Assembly (NCBI RefSeq): GCF_002243345.2
Contig: NZ_CP022655.2
Location: forward strand, 1,486,001-1,550,000
Source of the DNA: Paenibacillus sp. RUD330
Lineage (GTDB): Bacteria > Bacillota > Bacilli > Paenibacillales > Paenibacillaceae
Length of the DNA stretch: 64,000 bases
Direction of reading: 5' to 3'
Shown: piece after piece, positions 35,680-44,236 of the stretch
How positions within the stretch are numbered: the first letter of the stretch is position 1
Layout of the letters: each line of letters starts with the position of its first letter
Position numbers and translations under genes: made by a program
Notes under the pieces: model-generated
The model's input: only the letters and a program-made list of their open reading frames with translations
What the model was told of the DNA's origin: nothing
Database searches by the model: none

Positions 35680-36885
35680 ATGGATGAAGCGGCATTTTAT
35701 CGGCCGACCGCAGCTCATATTTCCCTGGATGCCCTGGCTCACAACATCGCAGCCTTCCGCTCCACGCTGCCGGCGCGAATGAAGATGATGGCATCCGTCA
35801 AGGCGAATGCCTATGGACACGGCCTCATCCAGGTCGCCCGCGAAGCCGAGGCTCGCGGAATCGACTATCTGGGTGTGGCTTTTCTTGACGAAGCTCTCTC
35901 GATCCGCAGAGCGGGCATTGCGGCGCCGATTCTCGTGCTGGGATACGTTCCGCCGGAGGGACTGCCGGCGGCGCGCCGGCATGATGTATCCATCGCCTTA
36001 TTCCGGGAGGATGTTCTGGAAGCGGCGGCATCGCTGCCCGAGGATGAAGGGCGCAGGCTTAAGGTTCATATCAAAGTGGATACCGGAATGGGCAGGCTCG
36101 GGACGCTCGCCGACGGCAGCGGAGCTGCCGAACGGTTCATCGAGAAGGCGCTCTCGATTCCGCAGCTTCAGGTCGACGGAGTGTTCACCCACTTCGCCAA
36201 GGCGGATGAGGCCGACAAGAGCTACACGCTCCTGCAATACGAGCGGTTCGCCGGGATCATGCATTACGTGCGCAGCCGCAGCCTTCCGATTCCGATCCTG
36301 CACAGCGCGAATACGGCGGCAGGCATGGATACGCCGGAGCTCGGCGGCGACATGCTCCGACTCGGCATCGGCATGTACGGCCTCTATCCTTCGGATGAAG
36401 TGGAGGTCGGAAGAATCGGCTTGCGGCCGGTCATGTCCCTGAAGACCGAAGTCGTGCATGTGAAGACAGTGCCCCCTGGCTGGGGAGTGAGCTACGGCAC
36501 CCGCTTCGTTTCCGCCGCCGATACCCGCATCGGCACGCTGCCGGTCGGGTATGCAGACGGCTTCAGCCGGATGCTCACCGGCAAGGCCGAAGTGCTGCTG
36601 CGAGGCCGCAGAGTGCCGGTCGTCGGCACGATCTGCATGGATCAGTGCATGATCGCGCTTGCAGCCGCGGACGAGGCGGATAGTTCGGCGGTGCGCCCGG
36701 GCGAGGAAGTCGTGCTCATCGGCTCCCAAGGCGAGGAGACGATTTCGGCCGAGGAAGTGGCCGGCAAGCTCGGCACGATCAATTATGAGCTTACTTGCAT
36801 GCTGGCTGCGCGAGTGCCGCGAATTTATGCGCGCGGCGGCGCAGTCGTCGAAGTGTCGAATCCGCTTCTCGGCGGAGGGATGTGA
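35680..36885 (+). CDS. alr: Alanine racemase
   Basis: Alr interconverts L- and D-alanine with PLP and supplies D-alanine to peptidoglycan. The 401 residues include the PLP lysine Lys41 in MASVKANAYGHG and the second catalytic base Tyr272 in PPGWGVSYGTRF. The HSANTAAG block is near 210 and ICMDQCMIAL near 320. ATG 35680 follows AAAGGACTG. It lies between ydcC and the EndoAI/EndoA genes, as in Bacillus. In spore formers an Alr also sets germinant levels, but whether this copy does so is unknown. Confidence 0.96.
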   Translation: MDEAAFYRPTAAHISLDALAHNIAAFRSTLPARMKMMASVKANAYGHGLIQVAREAEARGIDYLGVAFLDEALSIRRAGIAAPILVLGYVPPEGLPAARRHDVSIALFREDVLEAAASLPEDEGRRLKVHIKVDTGMGRLGTLADGSGAAERFIEKALSIPQLQVDGVFTHFAKADEADKSYTLLQYERFAGIMHYVRSRSLPIPILHSANTAAGMDTPELGGDMLRLGIGMYGLYPSDEVEVGRIGLRPVMSLKTEVVHVKTVPPGWGVSYGTRFVSAADTRIGTLPVGYADGFSRMLTGKAEVLLRGRRVPVVGTICMDQCMIALAAADEADSSAVRPGEEVVLIGSQGEETISAEEVAGKLGTINYELTCMLAARVPRIYARGGAVVEVSNPLLGGGM

Positions 36886-37076
36886 GGCTTCTTGTCATTT
36901 TTTGAAGAAGTCAAGCAGGAATCGCGTCGCTATGCGGCGAATAGCCTTTTAACGACTATTGAAGGATCTTGCCGTTCTAACGAAAAGTGCCCTTTCATAG
37001 GTATGGTTGAGTATAGCTCGATACCAACGGAGACATAATGGTAATAGGCTTTGACAAGTTTTGGAGGTGCGAGTTG

Positions 37077-37358
37077 GTGGCCAATCTGCAGAATACCAAA
37101 CGAATCATGATCAGTATCCCGGACCAGCTCCTTGAAGAAGTGGACGGAATCGTCGCCAAAGAGAACTCCAACCGCAGCGAGTTCATCCGGCAGGCGATGA
37201 AACTTTACCTGGTGGAGCGCAAAAAACGTCAGATCCGTGAATTGATGCAGCGCGGTTATCTGGAAATGGCTAAGATCAACTTGAACATGGCCTCGGAAGC
37301 TTTCCACGCGGAGGAAGACGCAGACCGTGCGCTGGGCCGCCTCGTCAGCGGGGTGTAG
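37077..37358 (+). CDS. ndoAI: EndoAI antitoxin (ribbon-helix-helix)
   Basis: EndoAI neutralises the mRNA endonuclease EndoA and represses its own operon. The 93 residues begin ANLQNTKRIMISIPDQLLEE, a ribbon-helix-helix domain, and continue with the conserved RGYLEMAKINLNMASEAF and ERLVSGV-like C-terminus (GRLVSGV). GTG 37077 follows GGAGGTG by 7 bp; TTG 37074 is directly before it. The toxin gene starts 4 bp after the stop. The pair is the chromosomal MazEF-type module of Bacillales. Confidence 0.93.
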   Translation: MANLQNTKRIMISIPDQLLEEVDGIVAKENSNRSEFIRQAMKLYLVERKKRQIRELMQRGYLEMAKINLNMASEAFHAEEDADRALGRLVSGV

Positions 37359-37361
37359 CTC

Positions 37362-37712
37362 TTGATCGTCAAACGCGGCGACGTATTCTTTGCAGACTTA
37401 TCTCCCGTCGTAGGCTCCGAGCAAGGCGGCGTGCGCCCGGTGCTTGTCCTTCAGAACGATATCGGCAACCGCTTCAGCCCGACGGTCATCGTAGCGGCCA
37501 TTACGGCCCAGATCCAGAAGGCGAAGCTTCCTACCCATGTTGAGATCGACGCCAAGGCTCATGGCTTCGATCGCGATTCGGTCATCCTGCTCGAGCAGAT
37601 CCGCACGATCGACAAGCAGCGCCTTACGGACAAGATCACGCATCTCGACGACGAGATGATGAGACATGTCGACGACGCGCTGCAGATCAGCGTCGGTCTG
37701 ATCGACTTCTAA
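37362..37712 (+). CDS. ndoA: EndoA toxin, MazF/PemK-type mRNA endonuclease
   Basis: EndoA cleaves mRNA at specific short sequences. The 116-residue protein begins [20 protein letters not shown], followed by [12 protein letters not shown], the fold start of MazF toxins, and has the [12 protein letters not shown] and [10 protein letters not shown] blocks. It starts at TTG 37362, four bases after the antitoxin stop, so translation is coupled. No terminator was seen after the stop; a new promoter for the Tad-like operon begins 74 bp further on. Confidence 0.95.
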   Translation: MIVKRGDVFFADLSPVVGSEQGGVRPVLVLQNDIGNRFSPTVIVAAITAQIQKAKLPTHVEIDAKAHGFDRDSVILLEQIRTIDKQRLTDKITHLDDEMMRHVDDALQISVGLIDF

Positions 37713-37785
37713 GCCGGCAGATAATCGGTTCCGCCATTTTCTGCCTGGCGATTCTGTCTGATGAGGCCAATATGGAAAAAAATGC

Positions 37786-37814
37786 TGGACAGGTATTTAT
37801 TCTGTTGATACTAT
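37786..37814 (+). promoter_or_regulatory. Promoter of the Tad-like operon leader
   Basis: TGGACA at 37786-37791, a 17-bp spacer and TACTAT at 37809-37814. Predicted initiation near 37821 puts a 90-nt leader and a strong terminator before the first Tad gene. Confidence 0.7.
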
Positions 37815-37865
37815 AGACTCAAACATAACCGTATACGATGCATGGCATCGTTTTGCTCGCGAAGA

Positions 37866-37916
37866 ACGCAAGCAGTTGAACCGGATTTCCGGTTCCTGCT
37901 TGCGTTTTTTGTTTTT
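37866..37916 (+). terminator. Leader terminator (attenuator candidate) ahead of the Tad-like operon
   Basis: ACGCAAGCAG pairs with CTGCTTGCGT and inner AACCGG pairs with CCGGTT, followed by TTTTTTGTTTTT. An upstream sequence GCTCGCG (37855-37861) can pair with CGCAAGC (37867-37873), with one mismatch, and would take the 5' arm out of the terminator. This gives a plausible terminator/antiterminator switch. The ribosome site of the next gene lies only 10 bp after the T-run. Confidence 0.75.
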
Positions 37917-37938
37917 CCGGGGCAGAGAAGGGAGCGAC

Positions 37939-38667
37939 ATGTTCAAACGAAATCAGAAATCCACCGCTTTTCTGGCAGCTGCGCTATCCGCCGTACTTGT
38001 ATACGGCCTTTATCAAGTCCAATCGAAAATGCTGGAGAGGCAGCAGTCGGTGCAGATCGTCGCTCCCAAGCGCTTCATCGCAGCCGGAGAGAGGATAGCT
38101 GCGGATGATCTCCGTTATATGGCGATTCCGGAGCAGGCGTTCAATTCCGACATGATGACGGATATGGATTTGGCGGCAGGAAAGGAGGCTGTCGTCCCCC
38201 TTGGGGAAGACGAGCCGCTTCGAAGCTGGAAGATGGACGGATACCGGCTGATGCCGGCCAAGAACGAATCCACCTTCCAGCTCCCCCGAAGCTACGTGCT
38301 TTCGGTATCCAACGGCATCCGCGCCGGCGATCGGGTACAGCTGTATGTCTCGGGAGCGGCAGAACTGTCGGAAAGGCTGTTCCCGGAACCCGTCATCGTC
38401 GCTTCGGTGAAGACCGGAGGAAACCAGGAGATCGACGACATGGACAATCCCAATCTGCTGTCGCTTGCCGCCGGCGACCGCGAGAAGATGTATGCTTCCC
38501 GCCGGGATGCGAACGGAAGGATCGAGGACATCAACCTGAATCTAACGGAAGAGCAATGGCTGCGGATCGATTCGCTCTGCAAATCGGGAGAGAGCAAGCT
38601 CGTCGTTGCCTACAGCCCCGACTCGCTCAACGCTGTGGCGGCCGCCGCACTGGGAGGCAGGCCATGA
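37939..38667 (+). CDS. SAF-domain protein, CpaB-like component of a Tad/Flp apparatus
   Basis: The 242-residue protein has an N-terminal membrane helix (STAFLAAALSAVLVYGLYQV) and a SAF domain at about residues 40-110 (VQIVAPKRFIAAGERIAADD). A further beta-rich region is followed by the acidic DDMDNPNLLSLAAGD loop. CpaB/RcpC proteins with this plan occur in Tad pilus systems. ATG 37939 follows AGAAGGGAGCGAC. It is the first gene of an operon in which four genes overlap by 4 bp each. The gene before it has no functional link. Confidence 0.82.
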   Translation: MFKRNQKSTAFLAAALSAVLVYGLYQVQSKMLERQQSVQIVAPKRFIAAGERIAADDLRYMAIPEQAFNSDMMTDMDLAAGKEAVVPLGEDEPLRSWKMDGYRLMPAKNESTFQLPRSYVLSVSNGIRAGDRVQLYVSGAAELSERLFPEPVIVASVKTGGNQEIDDMDNPNLLSLAAGDREKMYASRRDANGRIEDINLNLTEEQWLRIDSLCKSGESKLVVAYSPDSLNAVAAAALGGRP

Positions 38668-39500
38668 CGGCACCGCTGATCGCGTTTATCGGGACGACGC
38701 CCAACATCGGGACGACGGCGGCGGCTTATGCGGCGGCCTGCCGAATCGCGGAGCAGACCGGCGGGGAGGTCGGCTTCCTTTGCCTGAACTTGAAGAGCGC
38801 CAAGCTCCATCGTTACCTTGGCAGCGATGCTCCTGCTCATACGCTGGATGCGATCCGTCCCGAGCTGAAATCCCGCTCCTTGACGCCACGGATGCTGAGG
38901 CGGGCTTGCTGGTCCTCCCCGGATGAGCCTGGCATGCATGCTCTCTTCGGCAATCTGCTCAGGGACCAGGCCGAATATTTCACGCCGGAGGAAGCGGAGC
39001 ATTTGCTGGAGACAGCTGCGCTGACCTTTTCGGCGGTCGTGGCGGATGCCGGCTGCTATTGGGACAATGCCGCGACGATCAGCGCCGCTCGGCGCGCCGA
39101 TTCCCGGATCTTGTGCACGACCGGAGCGCTCTCGCATTTCCAGGAGGACTGCAGCCGTTGGATTCGCCAGGTTTCCCCTTTGTTTGGAGTCGATCCAAGC
39201 GTATATGAGCTGCTTCCCATTCACTCTCCATGGAGAACAGGAGGATACAAGATGAAGGAAATCGGAAAAGAGACAGGACTGCCGTTAATCGGGAATTTTC
39301 AAACGAACGAAGCCTTTTATGATTCCCTTGACCATGGCCGATACGGGCATTGGCTCAAGAAGGATGCTGCCGGAGCCCAGGTCATGAGCGGTCCTGCAGA
39401 GACGCTTGTGAAACGGCACGGCCTGAGGCAACGGGCGGCTGTGGAATCGCAGCCCTGGTATCGCCGGCTGCGCGCCCATCGCGGAGAGCTGGGGGTATGA
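38664..39500 (+). CDS. TadZ/CpaE-like MinD-type protein with degenerate P-loop
   Basis: The 278 residues begin APLIAFIGTTPNIGTTAAAY, the strand and loop of a MinD/ParA fold, but the loop has no lysine at either Walker A position, so ATP hydrolysis is doubtful. The rest (AVVADAGCYWDNAATISAA) resembles the Walker B region of TadZ. TadZ proteins localise the Tad machine at the membrane. ATG 38664 overlaps the previous stop (ATGA). The assignment rests mainly on operon context. Confidence 0.68.
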   Translation: MTAPLIAFIGTTPNIGTTAAAYAAACRIAEQTGGEVGFLCLNLKSAKLHRYLGSDAPAHTLDAIRPELKSRSLTPRMLRRACWSSPDEPGMHALFGNLLRDQAEYFTPEEAEHLLETAALTFSAVVADAGCYWDNAATISAARRADSRILCTTGALSHFQEDCSRWIRQVSPLFGVDPSVYELLPIHSPWRTGGYKMKEIGKETGLPLIGNFQTNEAFYDSLDHGRYGHWLKKDAAGAQVMSGPAETLVKRHGLRQRAAVESQPWYRRLRAHRGELGV

Positions 39501-40984
39501 GCGGAGAGAAGAAATTCTCTCCCTCCGCCTATTCCGCGAAGCTCAAAAACGAAGACTCGAACGAAAGCTTGCCGAAACAAGCCGGCGTTCCGGTCGTCCG
39601 GATGATGATGAAAGAAGATGCAGCCGACGAGGATCAGGCTCGGAAGCCGTCCGACTTTGCCAAAGCGGCGGATGACATGAGGGCTTATCTGGCTTCGCCG
39701 CGCGGCTTGACGGAGGAAGAGCGGCGTGAATACGGCGAGAAGCTGAATCGGGCCGTTCTCGGGTATTCGGGAGAGCGCAAGGAGATTCTGGCTCTCATTA
39801 CGGACAGGCTGCTGAGGCTGCGCATTCACGAGCTGCCCGGAACGGCTGGCGGGTATCCTTCCTTGGCGGAGGCGCTGTTCGCAGAAGTCATCGGGCTGGG
39901 AGCGCTGGAGCTTGTCCTTCAGGAGCGGACCGGCTTGGAAGAAATCCAGGTCGTAGGAACAAGAATTTATGTGATGCGGGAAGGCCGGGTCTCGCGGTCT
40001 CCCTGCCGTTTCCAGTCCTTGAAGGAGGTGGAGCGGATCCAGCAAAATCTTGTTCTCTACAATAACGACCGCATCAATCCCCGCAAAAGATGGGCCGAGG
40101 TCATGCTGCGGGACGGCACTCGCGTTACGATGACGGGATTCGGATTCACGTCGCAGCCGACCCTTACGCTTCGTTTCTACGCTTCAAGGGCTTTTCGCCT
40201 GGAAGAGCTGATTTCTCCCGAATGCGGCACGATGAACGCCGCCATGGCGGCCATGCTGAGAGCCGCGCTTGAGTGCCGGTACAATCTGGTCATCATCGGA
40301 CCGACGGGATCCGGCAAAACCCATCTGCTCAAGGCTCTCATCGCCGAGCTGCCCGACGACGAGCGTCTCGTCACGCTGGAAAGCCGGCTGGAGATGATGC
40401 TGAGCCGCGATTTTCCAACTAAGAACGCGGTGGAATATGAAATGGACGAGGATGATCCGCTCCATCGTTCCGGACAAGCCTTCAAGCTGGCGCTCAGGCA
40501 ATCTCCCGATCGGATCATCCATGCCGAGATTCGGGATGAGGATGCGAACATCTACGTCAGAGCATGCACCCGGGGGCACTCGGGCAGCATGACGACCGTT
40601 CATGCGAACCGTCTTGAAGACATACCGGATACGATCTGCGACATGTGCATGCTGGATGGCAGAGCCATGAATCCGGACCGGCTTTCCAAGCGGATCGCAG
40701 GTTATGTGACCCAGGTCGGAATCGAGATGCAAGTGGTGGACGGCAAGCGGAGAATCGTAAGAATTGGCCGGATCCGTTGGAATCGGGGACAGGTGAGCGT
40801 GCTCGACTGGGCCGTCTATGCACGCGGATCAGGCAGATGGCGGATGGCTGCTGCTCCTGATCCGGACGATTGCAGGCGCTTTGCCGAAGCGGGATTTACG
40901 GTGCCTTCTGCCGGATTTGCGGTCACCGAGGCTGAAACCGGCGAATATCGGACGGAGATTCCGATGAAGGCGCTGCAGATATGA
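39497..40984 (+). CDS. tadA: Tad/CpaF-type secretion ATPase
   Basis: TadA/CpaF is the hexameric ATPase that powers assembly of Tad pili. The 495-residue protein has a variable first 60 residues, a helical N-terminal domain, then the ATPase core. Walker A is GPTGSGKTHLLKAL with Lys274. The Walker B region PDRIIHAEIRDEDANIYVRA and the His-box ACTRGHSGSMTTVHANRLED follow. The start overlaps the previous stop (ATGA). Only one ATPase gene is present, as in Tad systems, which use the same motor for extension and retraction. Confidence 0.93.
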   Translation: MSGEKKFSPSAYSAKLKNEDSNESLPKQAGVPVVRMMMKEDAADEDQARKPSDFAKAADDMRAYLASPRGLTEEERREYGEKLNRAVLGYSGERKEILALITDRLLRLRIHELPGTAGGYPSLAEALFAEVIGLGALELVLQERTGLEEIQVVGTRIYVMREGRVSRSPCRFQSLKEVERIQQNLVLYNNDRINPRKRWAEVMLRDGTRVTMTGFGFTSQPTLTLRFYASRAFRLEELISPECGTMNAAMAAMLRAALECRYNLVIIGPTGSGKTHLLKALIAELPDDERLVTLESRLEMMLSRDFPTKNAVEYEMDEDDPLHRSGQAFKLALRQSPDRIIHAEIRDEDANIYVRACTRGHSGSMTTVHANRLEDIPDTICDMCMLDGRAMNPDRLSKRIAGYVTQVGIEMQVVDGKRRIVRIGRIRWNRGQVSVLDWAVYARGSGRWRMAAAPDPDDCRRFAEAGFTVPSAGFAVTEAETGEYRTEIPMKALQI

Positions 40985-41919
40985 ACGGAGGGATTCTTGC
41001 CGCAGCGGCCTCCCTGCTACTTGGATTATGCTTCTTCATCCTTGTGATGGCGATGCTTCGTCACGGGGAAAGAGCCTATTATTCGGCTGTCAGACTCGAT
41101 TACCGCCGCGACCGCAGCTTCAAGGCAAGGTTTGCTTCCTTGCTGGCCAAGCAGGAGCGAATGTACGGTCATATTTCCCTCTTGCTTGAATCGGTGCAGT
41201 CTAGAATCAAGCCCGAAGGCTTTTTGCTTCTATCCTTCTTTCTTTTGGCTGCCGGATCAACGGGCGGGGCGCTTCTGTTTTTAAGCTTGAAGGGAAGTCT
41301 GCTTTCCGGAGCCATGGGGGGGCTGGTCCCTTATGTATTCCTTAGAAGCCTGCTGCTGCATCGCCAGATGCAGGCGAGAATGGACTTCCTTCCGGCGATG
41401 GAGCTCTTTTACCAATGCTATATGATTACGGGAGAACGGCAGATCCGCAGGGCATTGCAGCGGGTTGTCGAGGAACAGCGGCTTCTTGGACCGATGCAGC
41501 CCGTTTTCGAGCAGCTGTACCGCAATCTGTCCGTCCGAGGAGATGACGAAGCCAGCCTACGGATCTTCGCTTCGTCGCTCGGTCATAGGTGGGGCGATTA
41601 TCTGGTCGAAATTCTCCGAATCGCCCTCATTGAAGGCAATCCGGTATCCGAAAATCTGCGGGAGCTGGTGGGAGACATGCGCAAGTCGAGGCGGATTGCA
41701 GAACAGGAGCGCCATAAGCTTCTGGAGATCCGAATCGCGAATTTTACGCCGATCCTCTTTCTTGCCGTCTTCATGGGGATCAATATCCGGTACAACGCAG
41801 ACAATTCCTACCGGTACTATCTGCAGGACGCCGCAGGCAGGGACATGCTGCTGAATGCGCTGCTGCTAATATTCATGTCTTTCTTGATGGGTCTTTGGCT
41901 CTCACGCAAAAAAATGTAA
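40981..41919 (+). CDS. tadB: TadB-like inner-membrane platform protein (T2SSF domain)
   Basis: The 312-residue membrane protein has a first helix at 6-25, two helices near 80-125 and two near 255-305. Between them is the cytoplasmic T2SSF-type domain (FYQCYMITGERQIRRALQRV). Two related platform proteins, TadB and TadC, normally surround the ATPase. This one follows tadA with a 4-bp overlap. The annotation is by topology and position; the T2SSF block is recognisable but divergent. Confidence 0.82.
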   Translation: MNGGILAAAASLLLGLCFFILVMAMLRHGERAYYSAVRLDYRRDRSFKARFASLLAKQERMYGHISLLLESVQSRIKPEGFLLLSFFLLAAGSTGGALLFLSLKGSLLSGAMGGLVPYVFLRSLLLHRQMQARMDFLPAMELFYQCYMITGERQIRRALQRVVEEQRLLGPMQPVFEQLYRNLSVRGDDEASLRIFASSLGHRWGDYLVEILRIALIEGNPVSENLRELVGDMRKSRRIAEQERHKLLEIRIANFTPILFLAVFMGINIRYNADNSYRYYLQDAAGRDMLLNALLLIFMSFLMGLWLSRKKM

Positions 41920-41934
41920 AGGACACGGGTGTTT

Positions 41935-42831
41935 ATGATCATGATGGAAGGCTGGGCCGCTGCCATATTCTATGCATCTGCTTTGGGACAGTTCGCACTT
42001 GTCGCGGTTTCGTTCTTTTTCTTAGGGAAGCTGCTTCCGGCAAGGCGCAGGCGCTGGCTCCATCTTCCCGAACGTCCTTGGAAGCATGTTCGGGTGACGG
42101 AGGAACGGCTTGCATTCTGGAAGCTTTCCAAGGATAGCCTCTATTATCAAGCAAGGGCGGCGCTGCTGGCCGGATGCGGTCTGGAATACGATCCTGGGCT
42201 TTATCTGCTTGTGCGGAGGATTTCGATGCTGGCTTGCATGCTCGTGGCGACAGGATGTGGAGCATGGCTCGCGATAGGAGCGGCGCGTCCCATTCAAGCC
42301 GCAATCATGGCGGTGTCCGCGGCGGTATTTATGTGCGCCTATGCCGACAAATCCATTCTCGGCGCCTGGAAGAAAGCCAGATCGAGACGTATCATCCAGG
42401 AAGTGCATGCCATCAGCGTACAACTGCTGTACCTGCAGGGCTCCAGCCTGCATATCCACGCCAAACTCATGAGATGCGTGCCCTACACACGAGCCCTTCG
42501 AAGCGACCTTCAGCGGCTGCTCGGCGAATGGTACCACGATGCCGAAGAATCCATCCGCCAGTTCAAGCATCGGATCGGGACGGAGGAGGGAATGAGCTTC
42601 GCCGAGACGATCGAATCGCTGAGGGTGCATGATCACGAGGCTTATTACGTCCTTTTAAGGGAACGTATCCGCGATTACAAGGACAAGCTGGAGCTTTTGA
42701 AGGAAAGCCGCAAGGAGTCAAGCTCGTACCTGCTGTTCGTGCTCGCGGGCATTCCGATTCTTTATACCTTCCAGGTGTTTATCTATCCGTGGGTCAGGGA
42801 GAGCCAAGCCCTGTTCAATTCGCTCAACTGA
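41935..42831 (+). CDS. tadC: TadC-like inner-membrane platform protein
   Basis: The 298 residues have four or five membrane helices: about 8-30, two near 100-140, and a C-terminal one (SYLLFVLAGIPILYTFQVFI). A helical cytoplasmic domain lies between them, with the region ISVQLLYLQGSSLHIHAKLM. ATG 41935 follows AAAGGACACGGG; GTG 41929 and ATG 41941 are alternatives. It starts 16 bp after tadB. Topology and gene order match TadC, and similarity beyond that cannot be judged by eye. Confidence 0.78.
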   Translation: MIMMEGWAAAIFYASALGQFALVAVSFFFLGKLLPARRRRWLHLPERPWKHVRVTEERLAFWKLSKDSLYYQARAALLAGCGLEYDPGLYLLVRRISMLACMLVATGCGAWLAIGAARPIQAAIMAVSAAVFMCAYADKSILGAWKKARSRRIIQEVHAISVQLLYLQGSSLHIHAKLMRCVPYTRALRSDLQRLLGEWYHDAEESIRQFKHRIGTEEGMSFAETIESLRVHDHEAYYVLLRERIRDYKDKLELLKESRKESSSYLLFVLAGIPILYTFQVFIYPWVRESQALFNSLN

Positions 42832-42928
42832 CACAAGGTCTCGGAGCTGACGAGGCATCTGATTCAGCTCATCCAACCTGACAGCTCAAGCAAAGCTAAA
42901 GGCAACCGCTATTCAAGGAGGTGAGATG

Positions 42929-43078
42929 ATGCGCAATATTTTAGTCACGGTCATGATGCTGGTTGTCGTCATGCTGCTGTTCAACTCTATAATCGCAGAT
43001 AACGGCACCGGCACGCGGGTGCGGATTCAGAATCACGGTACGGCTGCGAACGGCCAGATCGGCAGCCTGCTTCCTTAA
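42929..43078 (+). CDS. Small pilin-like membrane protein 1
   Basis: A 49-residue open frame starts at ATG 42929 with AAGGAGG seven bases upstream. It begins MRNILVTVMMLVVVMLLFNS, a single hydrophobic helix from residue 3 to about 20, then a polar tail of about 28 residues (IADNGTGTRVRIQNH). Its size is close to that of a mature Flp pilin, but the class-III prepilin leader and the G/xxxxEY cleavage site are absent. It lies 97 bp after tadC and forms a series with the next three genes, all starting with M, a polar or basic residue and [IL]L[VL]. Confidence 0.7.
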   Translation: MRNILVTVMMLVVVMLLFNSIIADNGTGTRVRIQNHGTAANGQIGSLLP

Positions 43079-43121
43079 TCTCCCAAGTCTCCAATCGACT
43101 GGCTGAAAGCAAGGAGGATCC

Positions 43122-43268
43122 ATGAAGGAACTGCTCGTATCGATGCTTTTATTGGTAACGGTGATCGCCATTTATCTATCCGTCGTGGACGGAGCGGAAG
43201 GATCAAAAGGCCGATTGGCCTCCATGGGCAGCCGGATGGCGGAAGAAATCCGGAGCACCGATCCATGA
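43122..43268 (+). CDS. Small pilin-like membrane protein 2
   Basis: A 48-residue open frame from ATG 43122, with AAGGAGG at 43111-43117. It starts MKELLVSMLLLVTVIAIYLS, one hydrophobic helix, then a polar, basic and acidic tail (GSKGRLASMGSRMAEEIRS). The stop overlaps the start of the next gene by ATGA. Like its neighbour it has no prepilin leader. The ribosome sites, the overlap and the shared N-terminal signature support real coding for this very short gene. Confidence 0.7.
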   Translation: MKELLVSMLLLVTVIAIYLSVVDGAEGSKGRLASMGSRMAEEIRSTDP

Positions 43269-43690
43269 AGCAGATTCTGGTGTTCGTCCTGTTTGCGGCA
43301 ATGCTTTGCTGGATGATGTTTTCGCCGATTTACAAGCATGTCTTCATCGTCAGGGAAGCTCTCCTGCAGAAGGAAGTGGATTATCTTCTCGAGACGGGGG
43401 CGAGCGGAAGCCGCGGTTATATCGACGATGCCATGGTCGAGGCCTCCCGCAGCAGGCTGGAGCAGGCTGGGATGAGTCGGGATCAGATCCGGTATGACAT
43501 ATCGGCTTCGGATGGAGGCGTCGCGACTTCCTCGGCCAGACCTTTGCTGAGAGGAACGGGGCTGATTCTTACGATCAGCTATCCCTACGAAAGGCTGTTC
43601 CAGATCGACAGCCTGATAGGGATCGCAGTGCCTGATCCAGAGGAGAGGATGGCCGCATCGGGCATTAAAATGAGCGAATACGTGCCGTAA
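43265..43690 (+). CDS. Pilin-like membrane protein 3 (TadE/F position)
   Basis: The 141 residues begin MKQILVFVLFAAMLCWMMFS, a hydrophobic N-terminal helix, followed by a soluble domain with a long helix (KHVFIVREALLQKEVDYLLE) and a beta-rich end (LLRGTGLILTISYPYERLF). The layout, one N-terminal helix plus a small extracytoplasmic domain, is that of TadE/TadF minor pilins, but no prepilin cleavage site is seen. ATG 43265 overlaps the preceding stop. No name can be given from sequence alone. Confidence 0.7.
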   Translation: MKQILVFVLFAAMLCWMMFSPIYKHVFIVREALLQKEVDYLLETGASGSRGYIDDAMVEASRSRLEQAGMSRDQIRYDISASDGGVATSSARPLLRGTGLILTISYPYERLFQIDSLIGIAVPDPEERMAASGIKMSEYVP

Positions 43691-43720
43691 TGCCGATTCT
43701 GACCATGCAAGGGGAAAATC

Positions 43721-44236
43721 ATGTCCAAATTGCTGCTTATATTGCTCATGCTGACCGTCTGGGCTTCGGCCCATGCGCTGCAGATCGATGAGGAAAGATC
43801 GATCCGCACCTTGTTCGAGAGCAAGCATTCCGTCAGCAGAGCCGTCCATGCGGCCGCCCAGCAGTTGAACAAGGAGGATTTGGCCGAAGGCCGGTTCACG
43901 ATCAATGAAGAGGCGGCGTACGCAACGGCGATGGAATACTTGCGGCTCAATCTTCTGCTGGATGCTTCTGGCCATCCGCTTCCCGGCTCCAGGCTGCGCC
44001 AGCGCGTCGTGCTGGAGGACTGGGCGGTCATCAACGCCGGCCAGCCGTTTCCTTTCACGTACCGCAATTCCCGATACGATTACGAAGTGACGCTCGATCG
44101 GCCCGCCGTCGTCATGATCATAGCCGTCTCCTACCCCCGGTTGTTTTCCATGATGGAGCCGATCGTCTGGCATGTGAAAGGAACCGCCGAACTGACCGGG
44201 CCGATGAATGCCGTCTATTCGAGCCATAGCTCGTAA
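43721..44236 (+). CDS. Pilin-like membrane protein 4 (last gene of the Tad-like operon)
   Basis: The 171-residue protein starts MSKLLLILLMLTVWASAHAL, a helix that could also be a cleavable signal peptide, then an alpha/beta domain rich in helix at first (IRTLFESKHSVSRAVHAAAQ) and beta later (FTYRNSRYDYEVTLDR). It follows the previous gene by 30 bp with GGGGAAAATC as ribosome site. The last four codons and the stop lie inside the first unit of the 27/24-bp repeat array. Function unknown; operon context suggests a minor pilin or assembly factor. Confidence 0.7.
   Translation: MSKLLLILLMLTVWASAHALQIDEERSIRTLFESKHSVSRAVHAAAQQLNKEDLAEGRFTINEEAAYATAMEYLRLNLLLDASGHPLPGSRLRQRVVLEDWAVINAGQPFPFTYRNSRYDYEVTLDRPAVVMIIAVSYPRLFSMMEPIVWHVKGTAELTGPMNAVYSSHSS

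Noticed and set aside
37821..37912. Cyclic di-GMP or other known riboswitch ahead of the Tad-like operon
   Set aside because: The conserved class-I or class-II cyclic di-GMP motifs were not found in the leader; only a terminator and a possible alternative hairpin are visible.
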